A stretch of DNA of 9,321 bases, from positions 1 through 9,321 of the forward strand of contig JBDTIS010000136.1 in the NCBI GenBank assembly GCA_039936235.1, written 5' to 3'. The translations under genes were made by a program, and so were the position numbers. This document shows, in pieces, positions 6,649 to 9,321 of this stretch. This DNA comes from CAHJXF01 sp039936235 (lineage in GTDB: Bacteria > Pseudomonadota > Gammaproteobacteria > Burkholderiales > Burkholderiaceae_D). The notes under the pieces are model-generated. The model searched no databases. It had not been told where the DNA came from and saw nothing but the letters and a program-made list of their open reading frames with translations. Each line of letters opens with the position of its first letter. Position 1 is the stretch's first letter.

Positions 6649-7581
6649 ATGGATCGTTCACGGATAGCGGCCGCACGGGTCCTCGTCGTCGGCGACGTCA
6701 TGCTGGATCGCTACTGGTTCGGCGACGTCGACCGCATCTCGCCGGAGGCACCGGTACCGGTCGTGCGCGTGGTCCGTCGCGAGGACCGGCTCGGCGGCGC
6801 GGCCAACGTCGCGAAGAACGCGGCCGCGCTCGGTGCGCAGGTCGGGCTGCTGTCGGTCGTCGGCGACGACGAGCCCGGTGAGCGGGTGGCCGAACTGCTC
6901 GCCGAGACCGGCATCGCGTCGCATCTGCATCGCGACGCCGCGTTGCCGACCACGATCAAGCTGCGCGTGATCGGCCGCCAGCAACAGCTCGTGCGGGTCG
7001 ACTTCGAGGACTCACCCAGCCGCGAGGTCCTGGCCGACAAGCTCGAGCAGTTCGTCGAGCTGCTGTCGCACTACGACGTCGTCGTCCTGTCCGACTACGG
7101 AAAGGGCGGCCTGACCCACATCGGCCGCATGATCGAGGCCGCGCGCAGCGCACAGCGTCGCGTGCTGGTCGATCCGAAAGGCGAGGACTACGCGCGCTAC
7201 GAAGGCGCCAGCATCCTGACCCCGAACCGCGCCGAGCTGCGCGAGGTGGTCGGCCGGTGGACCAGCGAGGCCGATCTCGGCGTGCGTGCGAGCAGGCTGA
7301 TCGAGTCGCTGCATCTCGAGGCGTTGCTGGTGACGCGCGCCGAGGAGGGCATGACCTTGTTCGACCGCGACGACACGACGCCCCGGCGCTACGATGTCCC
7401 CGCCCAGACGCGCGAGGTGTTCGACGTGACCGGTGCGGGCGACACCGTGATCGCGACGCTGGCCACGTTGCTGGCGGCGGGTTCGGGGCTGCGCGAATCG
7501 GTCGACTACGCGAACCGCGCCGGCGGCATCGTCGTCGGGAAGTTCGGGACGTCGGTGGTCACCGGCGACGAGCTGTTCTGA
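6649..7581 (+). CDS. hldA: D-glycero-beta-D-manno-heptose-7-phosphate kinase (single-domain HldA/RfaE1)
   Basis: This PfkB-family kinase adds a second phosphate to heptose-7-phosphate on the way to ADP-heptose for the LPS inner core. The 310 residues match the kinase half of E. coli HldE: VVGDVMLDRYW at 13-23, ISPEAPVPVV at 30-39, GGAANVAKN at 49-57, LSDYGKG in the middle, DPKG and LTPN motifs, and DVTGAGDTV at 259-267 with catalytic base Asp265. It ends just after GTSVV, where the E. coli protein continues into the nucleotidyltransferase domain; that half is absent. It is therefore the split form, and hldC/rfaE2, gmhA, gmhB and hldD must lie elsewhere if the pathway is complete. The ATG at 6649 is set by homology; no strong ribosome binding site is visible. 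Confidence 0.92.
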   Translation: MDRSRIAAARVLVVGDVMLDRYWFGDVDRISPEAPVPVVRVVRREDRLGGAANVAKNAAALGAQVGLLSVVGDDEPGERVAELLAETGIASHLHRDAALPTTIKLRVIGRQQQLVRVDFEDSPSREVLADKLEQFVELLSHYDVVVLSDYGKGGLTHIGRMIEAARSAQRRVLVDPKGEDYARYEGASILTPNRAELREVVGRWTSEADLGVRASRLIESLHLEALLVTRAEEGMTLFDRDDTTPRRYDVPAQTREVFDVTGAGDTVIATLATLLAAGSGLRESVDYANRAGGIVVGKFGTSVVTGDELF

Positions 7582-7600
7582 GGCGGCTTCGCACCGCCTC
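7580..7600. terminator. Hairpin between convergent genes
   Basis: GAGGCGG at 7580-7586 pairs perfectly with CCGCCTC at 7594-7600 around a seven-base loop. It begins in the hldA stop codon and ends one base before the stop of the convergent thioredoxin gene. Neither side has a T-run, so it is only a weak candidate for a terminator acting in both directions. Confidence 0.4.
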
Positions 7601-7601
7601 G

Positions 7602-8038
7602 TCAGTCCCTGGCGAGCAGCGCGTGGTTGATATGCGGTCGAGGGCCGCTGCGTCGTAGCCGTGATTGATCCGCACGATGTAGCCCGCTGCGGTCGGTGAT
7701 GATCATGTGCGTGATGCCGTTCACAGCGTAGGACGTCGAGTTCTTCTTGCCAGCGTCGAAATTCACCCTCAGTTCGAAGCTGGCGAGCACTTTCGCGGCG
7801 CGACGGTACACGTCTCCATGCGGTGTTCGCTGCGATCACCGAAATCTGATCCTTGCCCGCGGTTTCCTGGATGCGTTCGAAGACAGGCAATTCCTTCAGA
7901 CACGGCCCGCACCACGCCGCCCATAAGGACACCACCATCAGTTTGCCGCGGAAGACGGCCACCGAAGTGTCGTGAGTGCCGGGTTCCCGACGCATCAGAG
8001 GACAAGCGCGACCAGAACGAATATCGAGCGATCTTCAT
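7602..8038 (-). pseudogene. Frameshifted periplasmic thioredoxin-like protein (TlpA/ResA type)
   Basis: Read on the minus strand from ATG 8038-8036 to TGA 7604-7602, this was a secreted thiol-disulfide oxidoreductase of about 145 residues, but its frame changes about five times. The pieces in order are MKIAR; a hydrophobic signal segment IFVLVALVL in a second frame (8023-7998); a third frame with KLMVVSLWAAWCGPC (active-site cysteines at 7911-7909 and 7902-7900) through ISVIAANT; then GDVYRRAAKVLASFELRV to TDRSG; then YIVRINHGYDAAALDR; then INHALLARD and the stop. Breaks fall near 8025, 7995, 7818, 7683 and 7632. The 437-base span is one short of 438, which fits a net loss of one base from 146 codons. 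The cis-proline before the third beta strand is Thr (NGITHM). No nonsense substitution is needed, so decay is recent or the sequence carries indel errors. The ATGA overlap with the upstream gene survives. Confidence 0.85.
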
Positions 8039-8886
8039 GGTTGCCTCTGTGCCGTAGCGACGAGCGCTTGGCCGTCTGCAATTGCGTTCTTGGCTTCCTC
8101 CAGCGACAAGGTTCCGGTGTAGAGGTTTGGGTCGAAGACCGGTACGAGCTTGCCTTGATCGATTGCACGCGCCGTCTCCGAGGCAACCCAAAGCGTGAGG
8201 CCTCCAGCCGGTGCTGGTTTGCACTTCGTCATGTCCTGCTCGGTGCAGTTGTAAAGGAAGCTCTCTCTTCCCAATAATGTGCCTGGATCGGCGGTCTTCA
8301 GCCCGGCTTCCATCGCTTCTTGTTCGAGCGCCCTCCATCGAGCGTCGTCGCTGAACGAGTGAAGCATCCCTTTAGGGCCTTCAAGCGTTGTGAGATTGAG
8401 GAAGGCCCCGTGAACGCCCGCCAAGCCGGCCTTCACGATGTACTGCTGGCGGCTCGCGCGCTGCGCAGGCGTTAAGTCGCCACAGACGTCCTCGACCTTG
8501 GGCAGCGAGGCGATGGACTTCTCGAACTGCTGAGGGCTCAAATCGTTCGGGCTCTGCCCAATCGACGTCCGCCATGCCTGCGCAGTTTCGCAGTTGGCGG
8601 CAATGCGATAGGCCAGCAGTGCATCGGTTGGGTTGCCGGTCTTCGCGAGTCGATCGAATTCGGCCGATTTCGAGATAACCGCAGGAACCGGCATTGCGAC
8701 TGCCACGACGGACGTGTCACGCGGCTCACGCGAAATCACGGTATTCACGCCGGACTTGATTTCGTCGGCTTCGAGCGTCGACCGGCTATGCAGAGTCAGT
8801 GCGGCGCCGGCGCCGAGGACGACGAGCGCCACGATCGCAGGCCCGATACGGGCGCGTCGAGACTTCTTCTCTGACCTTGGTTTCAT
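8035..8886 (-). CDS. Exported or membrane-anchored four-cysteine protein of unknown function
   Basis: I do not recognise a named family. The 283 residues begin with a strongly basic segment (KPRSEKKSRRAR), then one membrane helix at about 14-32, then a soluble part expected in the periplasm. There is no lipobox, so it is probably an anchored protein or a long signal peptide. The soluble part is mostly helical in appearance, with FDRLAKTGNPTDALLAYRIA at 77-96 and the AGVHGAF segment at 156-162 that resembles Sel1/TPR-type helices. Cysteines are at 99, 135, 214 and 222, an even number that could form two disulfides. The start at 8886 is chosen because AAGGGGA lies four bases before it; the frame is open upstream to 9024, but that part looks like leader DNA. 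The stop overlaps the thioredoxin start as ATGA, so the two were cotranslated. Confidence 0.8.
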   Translation of the reverse strand: MKPRSEKKSRRARIGPAIVALVVLGAGAALTLHSRSTLEADEIKSGVNTVISREPRDTSVVAVAMPVPAVISKSAEFDRLAKTGNPTDALLAYRIAANCETAQAWRTSIGQSPNDLSPQQFEKSIASLPKVEDVCGDLTPAQRASRQQYIVKAGLAGVHGAFLNLTTLEGPKGMLHSFSDDARWRALEQEAMEAGLKTADPGTLLGRESFLYNCTEQDMTKCKPAPAGGLTLWVASETARAIDQGKLVPVFDPNLYTGTLSLEEAKNAIADGQALVATAQRQP

Positions 8887-8890
8887 CTGT

Positions 8891-8913
8891 TCCCCTTCGT
8901 GCGTCCTGCACGA
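8891..8913 (-). promoter_or_regulatory. Ribosome binding site next to a small hairpin
   Basis: On the minus strand AAGGGGA (8897-8891) lies four bases before the ATG at 8886. A perfect 6-bp inverted repeat (8897-8902 with 8908-8913, five-base loop) borders and slightly overlaps it. The site decides the start of the unknown protein; the hairpin could modulate access to it, which is inference. Confidence 0.55.
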
Positions 8914-8975
8914 CCGTCGCAACGCGGTACTGCCGAGATCCTGCTGTGGATGGGAGCCCCGATGCTTGGCAGCAA

Positions 8976-9005
8976 GTGGCCGATTGTGGCCGATTATGGC
9001 CAATG
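8976..9005. repeat. Three tandem 10-bp units
   Basis: GTGGCCGATT at 8976-8985 is repeated exactly at 8986-8995 and followed by the diverged ATGGCCAATG at 8996-9005. The period equals about one turn of DNA. On the minus strand the junction of units two and three contains CATAAT (8998-8993), five of six matches to a -10 box, about 107 bases before the start of the unknown gene. A regulatory role is inference. Confidence 0.6.
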
Positions 9006-9093
9006 GGGACGGTCTGCTCGACAAGCTTTGATGAGGGCCGTATCGCGTAGTTCGATCAAACGAGTTCCCCTTGAGGGACTAGCGACTTGCGAC

Positions 9094-9123
9094 TCGATCG
9101 GGGGTCTGATTCGCCCCGATCGA
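9094..9123. repeat. Perfect 10-bp inverted repeat
   Basis: TCGATCGGGG at 9094-9103 and CCCCGATCGA at 9114-9123 are perfect inverse copies separated by ten bases. It could be an operator or an RNA hairpin; no T-run follows on either strand. Confidence 0.6.
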
Positions 9124-9148
9124 CCGATGGATTCGTTGACTTCGCAAC

Positions 9149-9167
9149 CATCCAGACGGACTGGATG
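9149..9167. repeat. Perfect 7-bp inverted repeat
   Basis: CATCCAG at 9149-9155 and CTGGATG at 9161-9167 flank a five-base loop. It is the second of three inverted repeats within about 115 bases. Confidence 0.45.
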
Positions 9168-9188
9168 AAGCCTCACGGTCGCTCCATC

Positions 9189-9209
9189 AGTCGGAACGGA
9201 TGTCCGACT
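9189..9209. repeat. Perfect 7-bp inverted repeat
   Basis: AGTCGGA at 9189-9195 and TCCGACT at 9203-9209 flank a seven-base loop. A run of six A follows at 9215-9220; on the minus strand it reads as six T upstream of the hairpin, the wrong order for a terminator. Confidence 0.45.
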
Positions 9210-9310
9210 TCGGCAAAAAACCACCGGAACATCATCGGCCGCAAGATCAGGCGCCATACTGCGCGACGCCTTCCAGCATCCCGCGACCTGGCGACTGCGA
9301 GGGACACGCC

Positions 9311-9321
9311 ATGCAACTCCG
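9311..9321 (+). CDS. Possible start of a + strand gene cut by the window edge
   Basis: An ATG at 9311 is preceded by GAGGGA at 9299-9304, six bases upstream, a good ribosome binding site. Only Met-Gln-Leu and part of a codon are visible, so no product can be named. If real, it diverges from the four-cysteine gene and the region between them would serve both. Confidence 0.3.

Larger units (their letters stand above)
8887..9310. other. Non-coding region upstream of the four-cysteine gene
   Basis: About 420 bases hold no reading frame I can support. Seen in it, from the right, are three inverted repeats (9189-9209, 9149-9167, 9094-9123), three tandem 10-bp units (8976-9005), a -10-like CATAAT on the minus strand (8998-8993) without a convincing -35, and the ribosome binding site of the minus-strand gene. 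A run of six A lies at 9215-9220. No tRNA cloverleaf or insertion-sequence end is evident. Confidence 0.5.

Noticed and set aside
5130..6701. 523-codon open frame on the minus strand opposite ugd
   Set aside because: Shadow of ugd, which carries all catalytic motifs on the + strand; the long opening follows from high third-position G+C.
7012..7995. 327-codon minus-strand frame as one long thioredoxin fusion
   Set aside because: Only its first 60 or so residues are thioredoxin-like; after the frame break near 7818 it reads nonsense and then runs antisense through hldA.
7769..8338. 189-codon minus-strand frame containing MKIAR
   Set aside because: Most of it is out of frame with the four-cysteine protein and the thioredoxin; only MKIAR, at the true thioredoxin start, is meaningful.
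8887..9024. 46-residue N-terminal extension of the four-cysteine protein
   Set aside because: It would bury the membrane segment, covers the tandem repeat and hairpin, and the internal ATG at 8886 has a good ribosome binding site.
9019..9024. TTGTCG on the minus strand as -35 partner of CATAAT
   Set aside because: The spacing of 20 bases is too long for a standard sigma-70 promoter and the match is only four of six.
8994..9257. 87-codon minus-strand frame in the upstream region
   Set aside because: No motif, no ribosome binding site, and it spans the tandem and inverted repeats; treated as non-coding.

Overview
This window looks like a chromosome segment from a high-GC gammaproteobacterium, most likely the Xanthomonadaceae/Lysobacteraceae (Lysobacter-like). 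The evidence is the conserved order aroA-cmk-rpsA-ihfB-lapA-lapB, the close match of these proteins to their Escherichia coli counterparts as I remember them, and ugd plus a stand-alone heptose-phosphate kinase directly after lapB. The family assignment is inference; no rRNA or tRNA gene was seen.

Left part (1-3437, + strand). The 3' end of aroA overlaps cmk by 11 bases. rpsA (30S protein S1) follows after a 159-base leader that contains small perfect hairpins and has no Shine-Dalgarno sequence before the start codon. A 16-bp stem-loop at 2976-3011 closes the rpsA unit, and ihfB follows with a C-terminal extension of about 24 residues.

Middle part (3438-7601, + strand). This is an envelope block. 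lapA and lapB encode the inner-membrane LPS-assembly pair, ugd makes UDP-glucuronate, and a kinase-only hldA/rfaE1 makes the bisphosphate intermediate for ADP-heptose. The spacings are short. A 30-codon reading frame fills the gap between lapB and ugd and overlaps the ugd start by ATGA. A hairpin at the hldA stop codon ends the block.

Right part (7602-9321, - strand). This looks like accessory DNA. An exported or membrane-anchored protein of unknown family with four cysteines (8035-8886) overlaps by ATGA a downstream gene for a periplasmic thioredoxin of the TlpA type (7602-8038). The thioredoxin gene is broken by about five small indels, although its protein sequence is still readable across frames; it is either a young pseudogene or a badly sequenced locus. 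Upstream of the pair is about 420 bases of non-coding DNA. It holds three tandem 10-bp units that overlap a possible -10 box, then three closely spaced inverted repeats. At the extreme right edge an ATG with a good ribosome binding site may begin another + strand gene.

The least described item is the four-cysteine protein and its translationally coupled thioredoxin. The other genes are well-known housekeeping and envelope functions.
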